Source: Bacillota bacterium (lineage in GTDB: Bacteria; Bacillota; UBA4882; UBA8346). Taken from it: a stretch of 64,000 nt of DNA. The stretch covers positions 1-64,000 of the forward strand of contig JAEWZY010000066.1 in assembly GCA_023394955.1 (NCBI GenBank), in the 5' to 3' direction. Under the pieces are notes generated by a model. It was not told where the DNA came from. It saw only the letters and a program-made list of their open reading frames with translations, and did no database searches. Numbering within the stretch: the stretch's first letter is position 1; each line of letters begins with the position of its first letter. Positions 8,701 through 16,883 of the stretch are shown here, piece after piece. Made by a program: the position numbers and the translations under genes.

Positions 8701-9988
8701 AAATTTTTTGAACCGTTACCGAATGGACTTTACCGATCTCCAATTTGAAGTGATTTGTGATAATTTTTTGGATGGGATGAAGCGGGGATTGGCAGGCGGG
8801 GCAAGTAGTCTGCATATGTTCCCCACTTATATTCAAACTGAGAGGGAGATCCCCAGGGATAAACCGGTTTTAGTATTGGACGCCGGCGGCACTAACTTCC
8901 GGGCGGCGACAGTTTGTTTCAGTAAGGAAGGCGCTATTGACATCCGGGATTTTAGAAAATACCCGATGCCGGGTGTTGAGGCCGAAGTTGATAAGGATAT
9001 CTTTTTTGGGACGATGGCCGAATATATCAAGGATCTAGTCGTTGATGGACAAAAGATTGGATTTTGTTTTTCTTATCCGGTTCGGATGTTTCCTGATAAA
9101 GACGGCCGCTTGATCAAATTCAGCAAACAAGTAAAAGCTAAAGGAGTCGCCGGAGAGCTAATCGGCGCCAACTTGAAACATGCTCTGCAAAAAACCGGGG
9201 CTAAACAACCGGGTTCGGTGGTAATTCTAAACGATACTGTCACCACCTTATTGGCTAGCAAGGCTGAACTTGAACATGGGAATAGCAGTGGTTTTATCGG
9301 ATTTATCTTAGGCACCGGGACCAACTGCTGTTATCTAGAGAAAAACAGTAATATTCTTAAGGCTGATTCTCTCGACCCTGCTAAGAGCCAGATTATTAAT
9401 GTGGAGTCGGGTGGTTTTCGTGGTGAGTTCGGGGGGGTCTTGGATCAAAAGTATGACCGGACCACGGTTGATCCGGGAAAGTATACTTTGGAGAAGATGA
9501 TCTCCGGTAGGTATCTGGGTGGCCTTTGCCAAGTAGTGATTGAGACCGCCGCGGAGGACGGCTTGTTTTCCAAAGCCGGTTCCGAGGGGATTGAGTCGCT
9601 TGGAGAGATTACCACCGCTGATTTGGGCCGATATTTAGAGGATAATCAAGACCGGAACAATCCTTTGGCTGCGGCTTTGTCCAATGGCACAGCTGACGAC
9701 CGGGCTACACTCGCGGTCCTAATTGAGCGGATGATTGAGCGGGCGGGAATGTTGGCGGCACTGACATTGACCGCGACGGTGATAAAGTCCGGACAGGGAT
9801 TGGTTCCGGAAGCTCCGGTCTGTATTACCGCTGAAGGGACCACCTTCTATCGTTTAAAGGGTTTGAAAACAAAAACCGAGTATTATTTAAACCGATATCT
9901 TACCGATCATTATCACCGTTATTGGAAGCTGGCCAACATTGAGAACGCCACCTTGATCGGGGCGGCTGTGGCGGGGCTCACTAATTAG
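8672..9988 (+). CDS. Hexokinase-family sugar kinase (eukaryotic-type fold)
   Basis: The protein has about 438 aa and phosphorylates a hexose with ATP at C6. The phosphate-1 loop is DAGGTNFRAATVCF (about residue 70), the sugar-binding segment FCFSYPVRMFPDKDGRLIKF, the catalytic Asp lies in VVILNDTVTTLLAS, and the adenosine side begins GFILGTGTNCCYLE; NVESGGFRGEFG follows. This is the eukaryote-type hexokinase family rather than the ROK or glucokinase families usual in Bacillota. The TTG start at 8672 follows GGAG closely (ATG 8681 is the alternative) and overlaps the TRAP permease by 29 bp, implying co-translation. Confidence 0.88.
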   Translation: MDCMNRTKVKNFLNRYRMDFTDLQFEVICDNFLDGMKRGLAGGASSLHMFPTYIQTEREIPRDKPVLVLDAGGTNFRAATVCFSKEGAIDIRDFRKYPMPGVEAEVDKDIFFGTMAEYIKDLVVDGQKIGFCFSYPVRMFPDKDGRLIKFSKQVKAKGVAGELIGANLKHALQKTGAKQPGSVVILNDTVTTLLASKAELEHGNSSGFIGFILGTGTNCCYLEKNSNILKADSLDPAKSQIINVESGGFRGEFGGVLDQKYDRTTVDPGKYTLEKMISGRYLGGLCQVVIETAAEDGLFSKAGSEGIESLGEITTADLGRYLEDNQDRNNPLAAALSNGTADDRATLAVLIERMIERAGMLAALTLTATVIKSGQGLVPEAPVCITAEGTTFYRLKGLKTKTEYYLNRYLTDHYHRYWKLANIENATLIGAAVAGLTN

Positions 9989-10221
9989 CTGTCGGCTTTT
10001 GCCTCTTGCTTTTTGACCGAAACCAAGGAAGCCAATGGCAGTAACCAAAATCCAAAAAATCAATTTCATGGAGGAGTCATTAGTTCAGTATTGGCAAATC
10101 TATCCGATGGCTGGCTGGGTAGTTAGGCCGGGTATTTAGCATAAAATGTTTTGTCCCTTAGCGCTAATTGACTTATCTCACCGTATAATGAATAAAAAGC
10201 ATCTATGGGGAGGTGAGTTGA

Positions 10222-10896
10222 TTGACAGCTGAAACTATTGCTAAGATTAAAGCCCAATTACAGGAGATTGAAACCCAACTAATCGGTTTGGACTTAAAAA
10301 ACGACTTTAAAAAAGTAATCAAGGAAGATCTGGATTTGGCTGTATCATATTTAAAAGACCAAAATTTATTGGGTGTCATAAACTGCTTATCGGTCATTGT
10401 CGGTAAACTCCATTCTTACGTCTTGGCCGCGCACTGCTCCGGCGTCTCCGTTGAGCAGTTTCTATTTTGCATCCATCGTTTATTGCAAGTTCTGATTAAA
10501 TGTCCGGTCGTCATTACCGGCCCAACCGGGGCCACGGGACCGGTGGGACCGGAAGGAAAACCCGGCCCGAAGGGAGCGACCGGCGCTACCGGTCCGGCAG
10601 GTAAAGACGGAGCGGTAGGAGGAATTGGAGCAACCGGGGCCACGGGACCGGTGGGACCGGAAGGAAAACCCGGCCCGAAGGGAGCGATTGGCGCTACCGG
10701 TCCGGCAGGTTCTCCGGGGCCGGAAGGGCCAATGGGCGCCACGGGGCCGGTTGGACCGACGCATATCATTAGTAGCCGTACGATTTCGATTTGCGATTAT
10801 CCGGTAGGAAAGCAAGAACCGGTTAAACCCAAATATTTTGATGGCGGCATTCATTATCAGTTTATCTGTAAACCGGAGAATCCCTTTCATAAATAG
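10222..10896 (+). CDS. Collagen-like Gly-X-Y repeat protein, probably spore-surface
   Basis: The protein has 224 aa, starting at TTG 10222, 7 nt after GGGGAGGTGAG. Residues about 1-90 form a helical domain without a signal peptide; about 95-180 is an uninterrupted Gly-X-Y collagen-like tract rich in GATGPVGPEGKPGPKG; a short C-terminal domain of about 40 residues follows. This architecture matches BclA-type exosporium and other spore-surface filaments, which are made in the mother cell and need no Sec signal. The location is inferred. The Gly-X-Y tract contains an 80-bp internal duplication. It is followed by a long hairpin. Confidence 0.85.
   Translation: MTAETIAKIKAQLQEIETQLIGLDLKNDFKKVIKEDLDLAVSYLKDQNLLGVINCLSVIVGKLHSYVLAAHCSGVSVEQFLFCIHRLLQVLIKCPVVITGPTGATGPVGPEGKPGPKGATGATGPAGKDGAVGGIGATGATGPVGPEGKPGPKGAIGATGPAGSPGPEGPMGATGPVGPTHIISSRTISICDYPVGKQEPVKPKYFDGGIHYQFICKPENPFHK
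10523..10710 (+). repeat. 80-bp direct duplication inside the collagen-like tract
   Basis: Copies at 10523-10602 and 10631-10710 differ at only two bases (GACCGG versus GATTGG), with a 108-bp period equal to 36 codons. Near identity at synonymous sites indicates a recent duplication or gene conversion, a usual route for length change in collagen-like genes. Confidence 0.95.
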
Positions 10897-10902
10897 ACGC
10901 TA

Positions 10903-10943
10903 AGTTACGCTAGGCCCTTGTAATACAAGAGCCTAGCGTAACT
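10903..10943. repeat. Long near-perfect hairpin after the collagen-like gene
   Basis: AGTTACGCTAGGC pairs with GCCTAGCGTAACT over 13 bp; after one mismatch CTTGT pairs with ACAAG around an AAT loop. It starts 6 nt after the stop codon. No T-run follows on either strand, so it is not a textbook intrinsic terminator. It may stabilise the mRNA 3' end or act in termination some other way. Confidence 0.8.
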
Positions 10944-10988
10944 ACAATAATCAGGTTTGCCCCAATTTATGGTTATAATAAAAAACAC

Positions 10989-11017
10989 TTTACAATCAAC
11001 CTAGCAGGGGTTATAAT
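10989..11017 (+). promoter_or_regulatory. Near-consensus vegetative promoter of the candidate ncRNA
   Basis: TTTACA at 10989-10994 and TATAAT at 11012-11017 are separated by exactly 17 bp. The predicted start, about 7-9 nt on, falls on the AAGGGG that opens the 15-bp terminal stem. No coding gene follows for about 500 bp. Confidence 0.75.
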
Positions 11018-11154
11018 ATAACCAAGGGGAACGTCAAGAGCTTGTGGTTTTTCGGATCACTAGTCGTTTAACTGGTAAGTATCTTGGTTGATTTTCCTAT
11101 TTTTGTATTGGGTCTCTAGTTGTTAGTTTTAGTAAGTTATACCATTGACCTTAT

Positions 11155-11182
11155 CTTAGTTCTTAGTTCTTAGTTCTTAGTT
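11155..11182 (+). repeat. Four tandem CTTAGTT heptamers
   Basis: Perfect tandem copies of a 7-bp unit, at the centre of the candidate ncRNA. They may form a single-stranded loop or be simple slippage product. Confidence 0.85.
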
Positions 11183-11325
11183 CGTCGGTTTTACCCTAAA
11201 ATCTAAAACCAAAACCGAATTGGCAAGTTAGTCTAGTAAGTCGCTTTGGTAATTGAAAGGAATTTGGAACTTGGTTGAAATTGTAATTTGTTTTTGGGAA
11301 ACTTGACGTTCTCCTTATCAAAGGA

Positions 11326-11350
11326 AAGCCGCTCTCCGGAGCGGCTTTTG
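11326..11350 (+). terminator. Intrinsic terminator of the candidate ncRNA
   Basis: AAGCCGCTC and GAGCGGCTT form a 9-bp stem with a TCCG loop and a short T-tail. No protein gene lies between it and the promoter at 10989-11017. Confidence 0.85.
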
Positions 11351-11513
11351 TATTTGGCAAATTAAAATCTGTTCATGGACCTAGTTTTACTCTTCATTCT
11401 TTCGAATTGAATAATTATAGCATTTTATAAATTCCGAAGGAAGGAATGTCTAAGTGTAATATTGAATTGCTTGAATCGATTGATTCAATGATTGCTGTCG
11501 AAAGGCGGATGGT

Positions 11514-12983
11514 TTGGGACGGCTTGCAAGCGGTGGAATCTTGAAAGTGAAGGCGGCGAATGTGTTGGAAAGAATCAGCTCATTAGGGGTGTTAATCGTA
11601 GGTTTGATGCTTGGTGGTTTAATTGTCTTTTTAATAATGTTGAGCAAGATTAAAACTTGCTATACACAAGCTAGATCTGATTATCAGGCGGAACTGGCCA
11701 TCTTAAAGGAAAGGCTTGAAAATCGTGATCAGAAGTCGGCCCAGCTCCAGGCGGCTTTTGATAAAGCACAGGCTGAGACGGTTATGCTTCATGCTGCAAA
11801 CGCCAAACTAGAGGCCGGGCTGGAAGCGGAGCGGAAGATGGCTGCGGAGAGAATAGCCCTCTTGGACGAGTCCCAAAAGAAATTAACGGACGCTTTTAAA
11901 GCCCTTTCAGACGATGCCTTGAAAAGCAACAACCGGGCTTTTTTGGAATTGGCCAAGATCTCCTTGGAAAAATACCAGGAAGGCGCTAAGAGCGATCTGA
12001 ACCAGAGACATCAAGCCATTAATGAATTGGTCAAACCGTTAAAAGAATCATTGGAAAAAGTCGATCTCAAAATGCAAGAGATTGAGAAGAACAGGGATAT
12101 CGCCTATACCAGTCTGACTGAACAAGTAAAATCGTTGGCCGCCACCCAAGTTCAACTTCAAGCCGAAACCGCTAATTTGGTTAAGGCTTTGCGGGCCCCG
12201 GCGGTTCGCGGCCGTTGGGGGGAGATCCAACTAAAAAGAGTGGTTGAAATGGCGGGAATGATTGAATACTGCGATTTTATACAGCAGGAATCGGCCACTA
12301 CTGAAATGGGCCGGTTACGCCCGGATATGATAGTTAAACTGCCTAATAATAAGAATATTATCGTTGATTCCAAAGCGCCCCTCCAGGCCTATCTTGAAGC
12401 TCTGGAAACCCAGGATGAAGCCGCCAAACAAATGAAATTGAAGGACCATGCCCGTCAAATTAGGACCCATCTCTCCCAATTGGGGAGTAAATCATATTGG
12501 GACCAGTTCCAGCCGACTCCGGAGTTTGCCGTGCTTTTTTTACCGGGTGAAACCTTTTTCAGTGCCGCCTTGGAACAGGACCCCGGCTTAATCGAATATG
12601 GTGTGGAACAGCGGGTTATTCTGGCGACTCCGACCACATTGATTGCCCTGCTGCGGGCGGTAGCATATGGCTGGCGACAGGAACAATTGGCCCAAAACGC
12701 GCAGCTCATTAGTGAACTTGGGAAGACCCTCTATGAACGGATCCGTACTTTGGCAATTCATTTCGCCGGGATTCGTAAGGGGCTCGATTCCGCCGTTGAT
12801 GCTTATAATAAAGCGGTCGGTTCCTTGGAAAACCGAGTATTGGGCGCTGCGCGCCGCTTTAAAGAATTAGGGGTCTCCGGCGGGGGTGAGATTGAGAGTT
12901 TGGAATCCCTCGATAAATCAACCCGTTTCTTGCAAGCAGATGAGATTATTACGGCGGAGGTCGATGATGCCTATCCGAAATAG
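11514..12983 (+). CDS. rmuC: RmuC-family protein (DNA recombination limiting)
   Basis: The protein has up to 489 aa. One membrane helix (about residues 25-46) is followed by a long coiled coil (about 50-220) and the RmuC nuclease-like domain (VRGRWGEIQLKRVVEMAGM, IIVDSKAPLQAYLEAL, FAVLFLPGETFFSAAL, TLIALLRAVAYGWRQE). RmuC limits inversions at short inverted repeats in E. coli; the fold resembles PD-(D/E)XK nucleases. The TTG start at 11514 lacks a good ribosome site; TTG or GTG codons about 10 residues later are possible. It has its own transcription unit downstream of the candidate ncRNA. Confidence 0.9.
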   Translation: MGRLASGGILKVKAANVLERISSLGVLIVGLMLGGLIVFLIMLSKIKTCYTQARSDYQAELAILKERLENRDQKSAQLQAAFDKAQAETVMLHAANAKLEAGLEAERKMAAERIALLDESQKKLTDAFKALSDDALKSNNRAFLELAKISLEKYQEGAKSDLNQRHQAINELVKPLKESLEKVDLKMQEIEKNRDIAYTSLTEQVKSLAATQVQLQAETANLVKALRAPAVRGRWGEIQLKRVVEMAGMIEYCDFIQQESATTEMGRLRPDMIVKLPNNKNIIVDSKAPLQAYLEALETQDEAAKQMKLKDHARQIRTHLSQLGSKSYWDQFQPTPEFAVLFLPGETFFSAALEQDPGLIEYGVEQRVILATPTTLIALLRAVAYGWRQEQLAQNAQLISELGKTLYERIRTLAIHFAGIRKGLDSAVDAYNKAVGSLENRVLGAARRFKELGVSGGGEIESLESLDKSTRFLQADEIITAEVDDAYPK

Positions 12984-13147
12984 TCTACTATTGCTATTGC
13001 TTCTGTAACAAGAAGGTCTTATTTGAAACAGGGTAATTGTTCCATTTAAGCGGAAAAATTAAAATTGTTGACGAATTTTTGGAATAATCAAAATCCCATA
13101 AACATAAGAAGATTATAAATGCGGTAATCAGAACGGGGGGAGCTTCC

Positions 13148-13306
13148 ATGGGCAAAGTTGGTGTAATGTGGTGGATGGCAGTGATCATCGGAATACTTGG
13201 GATCTTAATGAGATATAATAAAATAATAATCCCCGGGCTCACCAGTTTTTGGATGGTGACGGTTGCCTTCGGATTGTTGGCTTTGTCTAATTTATTTCAA
13301 AAATAG
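13148..13306 (+). CDS. Small two-helix membrane protein of unknown function
   Basis: A 52-aa frame from ATG 13148, 6 nt after a strong GGGGGGAG site, and followed by an intrinsic terminator. It encodes two hydrophobic segments (VMWWMAVIIGILGILM and TSFWMVTVAFGLLALSNLF) joined by a short basic loop. Nothing in it is recognisable. The strong ribosome site, good membrane-peptide composition and terminator make it a credible small gene. Confidence 0.65.
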   Translation: MGKVGVMWWMAVIIGILGILMRYNKIIIPGLTSFWMVTVAFGLLALSNLFQK

Positions 13307-13334
13307 TGTTAAGAAATGTTTTACATTAAAAACT

Positions 13335-13365
13335 AAAACGGAAACCGATTCGGTTTCCGTTTTTT
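13335..13365 (+). terminator. Intrinsic terminator after the 52-aa membrane protein
   Basis: A perfect 13-bp stem, AAAACGGAAACCG with CGGTTTCCGTTTT, a three-base loop and a T-run. Confidence 0.9.
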
Positions 13366-13517
13366 GAGTTGGGCTGGTATCCCGGAGAAATCGCGGTATA
13401 CAATATTTCCGGCTAACGCGGGAGCAGGAAAATTTTAAGTTATACGGAATAATTATAAGATTGAATTAGAACGATAGTAAACGTTTTACAGATTGAAATC
13501 AAACGAAGGTGTCGCAG

Positions 13518-14375
13518 TTGCAAAACATTTTGGTCCTTCCCAACCCGACTAAACCGGAAGCGCTTGAGTTTGCCGGTGAATTAGTCACACGCTTAGATAA
13601 AAACGGATTTGAACCGATCTTGGAGCAAGAGATGGCTTGCGAAATCGGTTTTCCGGCGTTGGGTAAAGAAGGAGACCAGCTTTGGAATAACTTGGATTTG
13701 GTGATGGTCTTGGGCGGGGACGGTTCCATGCTTAATTCCGCCCGTAAAGTTTACCCCCGGGAAATACCGTTGTTAGGTGTTAATCTTGGACATCTCGGCT
13801 TTTTAACTAGAGTTGAAAGTAACCATCTGGAATCAGCTTTAGCAAATCTTAAAACCGGAAACTTTCAATTTGAAGAAAGAATGATGCTGGAGGCGGAGGT
13901 AACCCGGAATGAACAGGTTGTTGCTAAGGCGGTTGGGCTCAATGAATTAGTATTGGCTAGAAACGCTTTTGCCAAAACTGTAAGATTAGAGGCTTGGATC
14001 GATGAGGAATATTTTACTACCTATCCCGCGGACGGTTTAATTGTGGCGACCGCTACCGGTTCCACAGCCTACTCTTTATCAGCCGGCGGTCCCATCCTCG
14101 ATCCAAGGTTGAAGGCGATATTGGTCACGCCTATCTGCGCTCACTCCCTTTACGCTAGGCCAATGGTATTGAGTGAAGACGCCCAGGTTCAAGTCTGGGT
14201 TAACGCTTCCCATGCTGAGGTAACGTTGACCGCTGACGGACAATCCGGGACGCTACTGGAACCGGCGGATCGGGTCTGTTTTCGAAAAGCGCCGTCTATC
14301 ACTAAATTATTGCGTTTTAAGAACCAGGGATTGTTTGAAGTCTTAAAGTCACGGTTAAAAGAAGGACGAATATGA
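13518..14375 (+). CDS. nadK: NAD kinase
   Basis: The protein has 285 aa and makes NADP from NAD and ATP. The family motifs are clear: GGDGSMLNSARKV (catalytic GGDG), LGVNLGHLGFLT, YPADGLIVATATGSTAYSLSAGGP. TTG 13518 is preferred because GAAGGTG lies 6 nt upstream; an in-frame GTG at 13509 overlaps that ribosome site. It heads the conserved nadK-argR-recN cluster. Confidence 0.96.
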   Translation: MQNILVLPNPTKPEALEFAGELVTRLDKNGFEPILEQEMACEIGFPALGKEGDQLWNNLDLVMVLGGDGSMLNSARKVYPREIPLLGVNLGHLGFLTRVESNHLESALANLKTGNFQFEERMMLEAEVTRNEQVVAKAVGLNELVLARNAFAKTVRLEAWIDEEYFTTYPADGLIVATATGSTAYSLSAGGPILDPRLKAILVTPICAHSLYARPMVLSEDAQVQVWVNASHAEVTLTADGQSGTLLEPADRVCFRKAPSITKLLRFKNQGLFEVLKSRLKEGRI

Positions 14376-14397
14376 CCCGGAGGTTACCGAGAAAACC

Positions 14398-14850
14398 ATG
14401 AAAAATAACCGTCAGGCAATGATTGTCGCCATCATCAAGGAGCAAGTAATCGGTACTCAGGAAGAATTGGGCGAAGCCCTAAAAATCAAAGGCGTGCTAG
14501 TGACCCAAGCCACTTTGTCCAGGGACATCAAGGAATTAGGTTTAATTAAAATACCGACTCCCGAGGGCTATTATCGCTATTCATTGCCTCAAGACCGGAC
14601 TCCCGGAGACATTCTTCGCCGGGCCCGGCGAATGTTCTCCGATGCCGTGATCGTAGTGGATTTTGCTGAGAATATAATTGTTGTCAAGACAACCGGTGGT
14701 AGCGCCCAAGGAGTGGCGGATGCGCTGGATGATCTGGATTGGCCGGAAGTGGTGGGGACCGTCGCCGGGGACGATACCATTTTAATGGTTATTCGGAGCA
14801 AGGAAGCGGTCTCCGGCATCTTAAAACGTTTTAACCAATTAAGGAGGTAG
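14398..14850 (+). CDS. argR: Arginine repressor
   Basis: The protein has 150 aa. The N-terminal winged helix (ATLSRDIKELGLIKI) binds ARG boxes; the C-terminal domain (GGSAQGVADALDDLDWPEVVGTVAGDDTILMV in sequence order) forms the hexamer and binds arginine through the GDD region. It represses arginine synthesis or activates catabolism when arginine is high. It lies between nadK and recN, the usual Bacillota order, and ends 4 bp before recN with a shared AAGGAGG. Confidence 0.96.
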   Translation: MKNNRQAMIVAIIKEQVIGTQEELGEALKIKGVLVTQATLSRDIKELGLIKIPTPEGYYRYSLPQDRTPGDILRRARRMFSDAVIVVDFAENIIVVKTTGGSAQGVADALDDLDWPEVVGTVAGDDTILMVIRSKEAVSGILKRFNQLRR

Positions 14851-14854
14851 CGCC

Positions 14855-16621
14855 GTGCTTCAGGAGATTATCGTAAAAAATCTGGCCCTAATCGACGAGA
14901 TTCATTTGGAATTTGACGCTGGTTTTAATGTGTTGACCGGGGAAACCGGCGCCGGAAAATCGATCATCATTGATGCTTTGGGCTTGGCCATGGGTGGCCG
15001 GTTCAGCTCGGAGATGATCCGGGCCGGAGCGGAAAGCGCTATTGTGGAAGCGGTTTTTCTAGTGGAAAACCGGTTGGATTTAAAACAATACCTGGAAGGA
15101 ATCGGGGTCCAGCTTGGGATGGACAAAACCTTGATTATTCAAAGAGAGATCGGGGTTTCCAGTAAAAACCGTTGCCGGATTAACGGGCAGTTAGTCACGG
15201 TGTTAACCTTGGGTAAACTGGGGGAATTTTTACTAGATATCCACGGCCAACATGAACATCAATCATTGTTGTTTCCCGATAAGCAACTGGAACTGCTCGA
15301 TGAATACTGCGGACCTTTTTGTATAAAAACCAAAGGGGAATTTAGCAAAGTATTCCGGGAATATCAAGACCTGGAGAAAGAGTATCACGATCTGCAACAG
15401 AGCGAGGTTGACCTAGCCCGTAAGATTGAATTGTTGGAATTTGAGAGCAAGGAGATCAATGACGCCAAATTAGTCATTGGCGAGGACGAAGACCTTCTAA
15501 AAGAAAGGGAAATCTTGGCCGCATCCGAGAAATTATACGGAGCAGCCTCAGCTTCATACCAAGCCTTGTATGAAAATTCCTCCGGCGGACATGCCGCCGT
15601 GGAACTTTTGGGTTCAGCCGAACGGAGTCTGGATCAAGTCTCCGGGATTGACCCCCGGTTGGAACAGATTCTTAATTCTTTGCGGGAGGCCGCTTGCCAG
15701 GTAGAAGAGGTCTCGCGGGAATTGCGCAGTTATCAAGGGGAGATTCAGTTTGATCCCGAGCGTTTGGCGACCATTGAGGAACGGCTCGAAGAGATCACCC
15801 GCTTAAAACGAAAATATGGGACGACCATCGCCGAGATCTTATTATATGCTGACAAATGCAGCCAGGAGTTGGCCGGAATCTCCAATCGGGAAGAGCGTTC
15901 TCAACAATTGGAGGAGAGCTTGGCCAAGCTCAAGACCCGTCTGGGAGAATTGGCAGAAACTTTGAACCGCCACCGGCAACTGGGGGCCCAGAAATTAGAA
16001 CAGGCGATCATGGAACAACTGAGTGAACTGAATATGGAAAAGACTCAATTCAAGATCGGCCTTACTCAAATCGACAAATCCGATGGGATTCCCTTTAAAG
16101 GAAAGACTGTGGAGGTCTCGGTCAAAGGAGCGGATCGGGTTGAGTTTCAAGTGGCGCCGAATCTGGGAGAAGGACTGAAACCAATGGCCCGGATCGCTTC
16201 CGGCGGAGAATTGTCCCGGATTATGCTGGCTTTAAAGTCGATCCTGGCAGAGTTGGATCAGATCCCAACTATGGTCTTTGACGAGATTGATGTAGGGATT
16301 GGAGGACGGACCGCCCAGGCGGTGGCGGAGAAATTGCTCTTAATCGGACAATCCCGCCAAGTGATTTGCGTCACTCATCTGCCTCAGATTTCAAGCCTGG
16401 CCAAGCGCCACTTTTTCATCGAAAAGAAGGTGGCTGGTAATAGGACCCAGGTCGCGGTCAGAGTCCTTTCCATGAATGAAAGGGTGGAAGAACTCTCGCG
16501 TATGTTGGGGGGCGCTCAGGTGACCGATACTACCAGGCAGCACGCTCGTGAAATGTTGATGTTGGCCGAGCGGCTCCGTTTAAAAAAAGTAGGCCATATT
16601 CATCAGGAAAAGCTTATCTAA
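14855..16621 (+). CDS. recN: DNA repair protein RecN
   Basis: A 588-aa SMC-like ATPase for double-strand break repair. Walker A is GETGAGKS (about residue 31), followed by two coiled-coil arms (about 150-360), the signature ASGGELSRIMLALKS and the Walker B MVFDEIDVGIGG with the catalytic Glu, then the H-loop VTHLPQIS. Start GTG 14855 follows TAAGGAGGT. It closes the nadK-argR-recN operon and is followed by a terminator. Confidence 0.97.
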   Translation: MLQEIIVKNLALIDEIHLEFDAGFNVLTGETGAGKSIIIDALGLAMGGRFSSEMIRAGAESAIVEAVFLVENRLDLKQYLEGIGVQLGMDKTLIIQREIGVSSKNRCRINGQLVTVLTLGKLGEFLLDIHGQHEHQSLLFPDKQLELLDEYCGPFCIKTKGEFSKVFREYQDLEKEYHDLQQSEVDLARKIELLEFESKEINDAKLVIGEDEDLLKEREILAASEKLYGAASASYQALYENSSGGHAAVELLGSAERSLDQVSGIDPRLEQILNSLREAACQVEEVSRELRSYQGEIQFDPERLATIEERLEEITRLKRKYGTTIAEILLYADKCSQELAGISNREERSQQLEESLAKLKTRLGELAETLNRHRQLGAQKLEQAIMEQLSELNMEKTQFKIGLTQIDKSDGIPFKGKTVEVSVKGADRVEFQVAPNLGEGLKPMARIASGGELSRIMLALKSILAELDQIPTMVFDEIDVGIGGRTAQAVAEKLLLIGQSRQVICVTHLPQISSLAKRHFFIEKKVAGNRTQVAVRVLSMNERVEELSRMLGGAQVTDTTRQHAREMLMLAERLRLKKVGHIHQEKLI

Positions 16622-16634
16622 TATAATCCGGATT

Positions 16635-16666
16635 AATCCCAGTTAACCAACTGGGATTGATTTTTG
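16635..16666 (+). terminator. Intrinsic terminator after recN
   Basis: AATCCCAGTT pairs with AACTGGGATT (10 bp) around an AACC loop; GATTTTTGG follows. Confidence 0.85.
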
Positions 16667-16772
16667 GCGAAGTGATTATGGTTTTAAATTCATGTTAACT
16701 ATTGGGAAAAGCTTATTAGACAGGATTAACCGGGCGCACGAAGTTTCCCCGATTGGCTTAACTGATAAAGGG

Positions 16773-16801
16773 TTGACAACTTTTGTCGGCTTCATTATAC
16801 T
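16773..16801 (+). promoter_or_regulatory. Strong promoter of the tlpA-ccdA operon
   Basis: TTGACA at 16773-16778 and TATACT at 16796-16801, spaced by 17 bp. The -10 box overlaps the left half of a perfect palindrome. Confidence 0.85.
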
Positions 16802-16821
16802 ATACCCTATAGGGTATAGTA
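16798..16821. promoter_or_regulatory. Perfect 24-bp palindrome: probable CsoR/CstR-type operator
   Basis: Half-site TACTATACCCTA is repeated exactly in inverted form about a TA|TA centre. The C-tract, TATA, G-tract core (ACCC-TATA-GGGT) is the style of operators bound by the CsoR family (copper-sensing CsoR, persulfide-sensing CstR). It overlaps the -10 box and start point, a position for repression. The operon encodes thiol-redox proteins, which fits sulfide or copper stress. No CsoR-family gene is in the window. Confidence 0.7.
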
Positions 16822-16883
16822 GAAATTAAATTAGTTAAATTCCGTTATAAGGTTTGAGATCTTATTATTTAAGGAGGGATATG

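Larger units (their letters stand above)
11024..11350 (+). ncRNA. Candidate structured non-coding RNA, about 325 nt, class unknown
   Basis: Three signals agree: a near-consensus promoter just upstream, an intrinsic terminator at 11326-11350, and a stem joining both ends (AAGGGGAACGTCAAG at 11024-11038 with CTTGACGTTCTCCTT at 11302-11316, 14 of 15 paired). No significant open frame lies between. Internal hairpins include ACTAGT/ACTGGT (11059-11076) and GGTTTTA/TAAAACC (11187-11210), plus four CTTAGTT repeats (11155-11182). I see none of the conserved core sequences of RNase P RNA, tmRNA or SRP RNA. A small transposon-like element with inverted ends is possible, but no target duplication is visible. 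Confidence 0.6.

Noticed and set aside
10416..10769. Minus-strand Gly/Pro-rich frame opposite the collagen-like gene
   Set aside because: The GC-rich Gly-X-Y repeat automatically gives a Pro/Gly-rich reverse frame; the plus frame has the ribosome site and clear domain order.
11024..11316. Reading the inverted ends as a miniature transposable element
   Set aside because: No target-site duplication is visible and the left end coincides with a predicted transcript start, so an RNA closing stem is the better explanation, though not proven.
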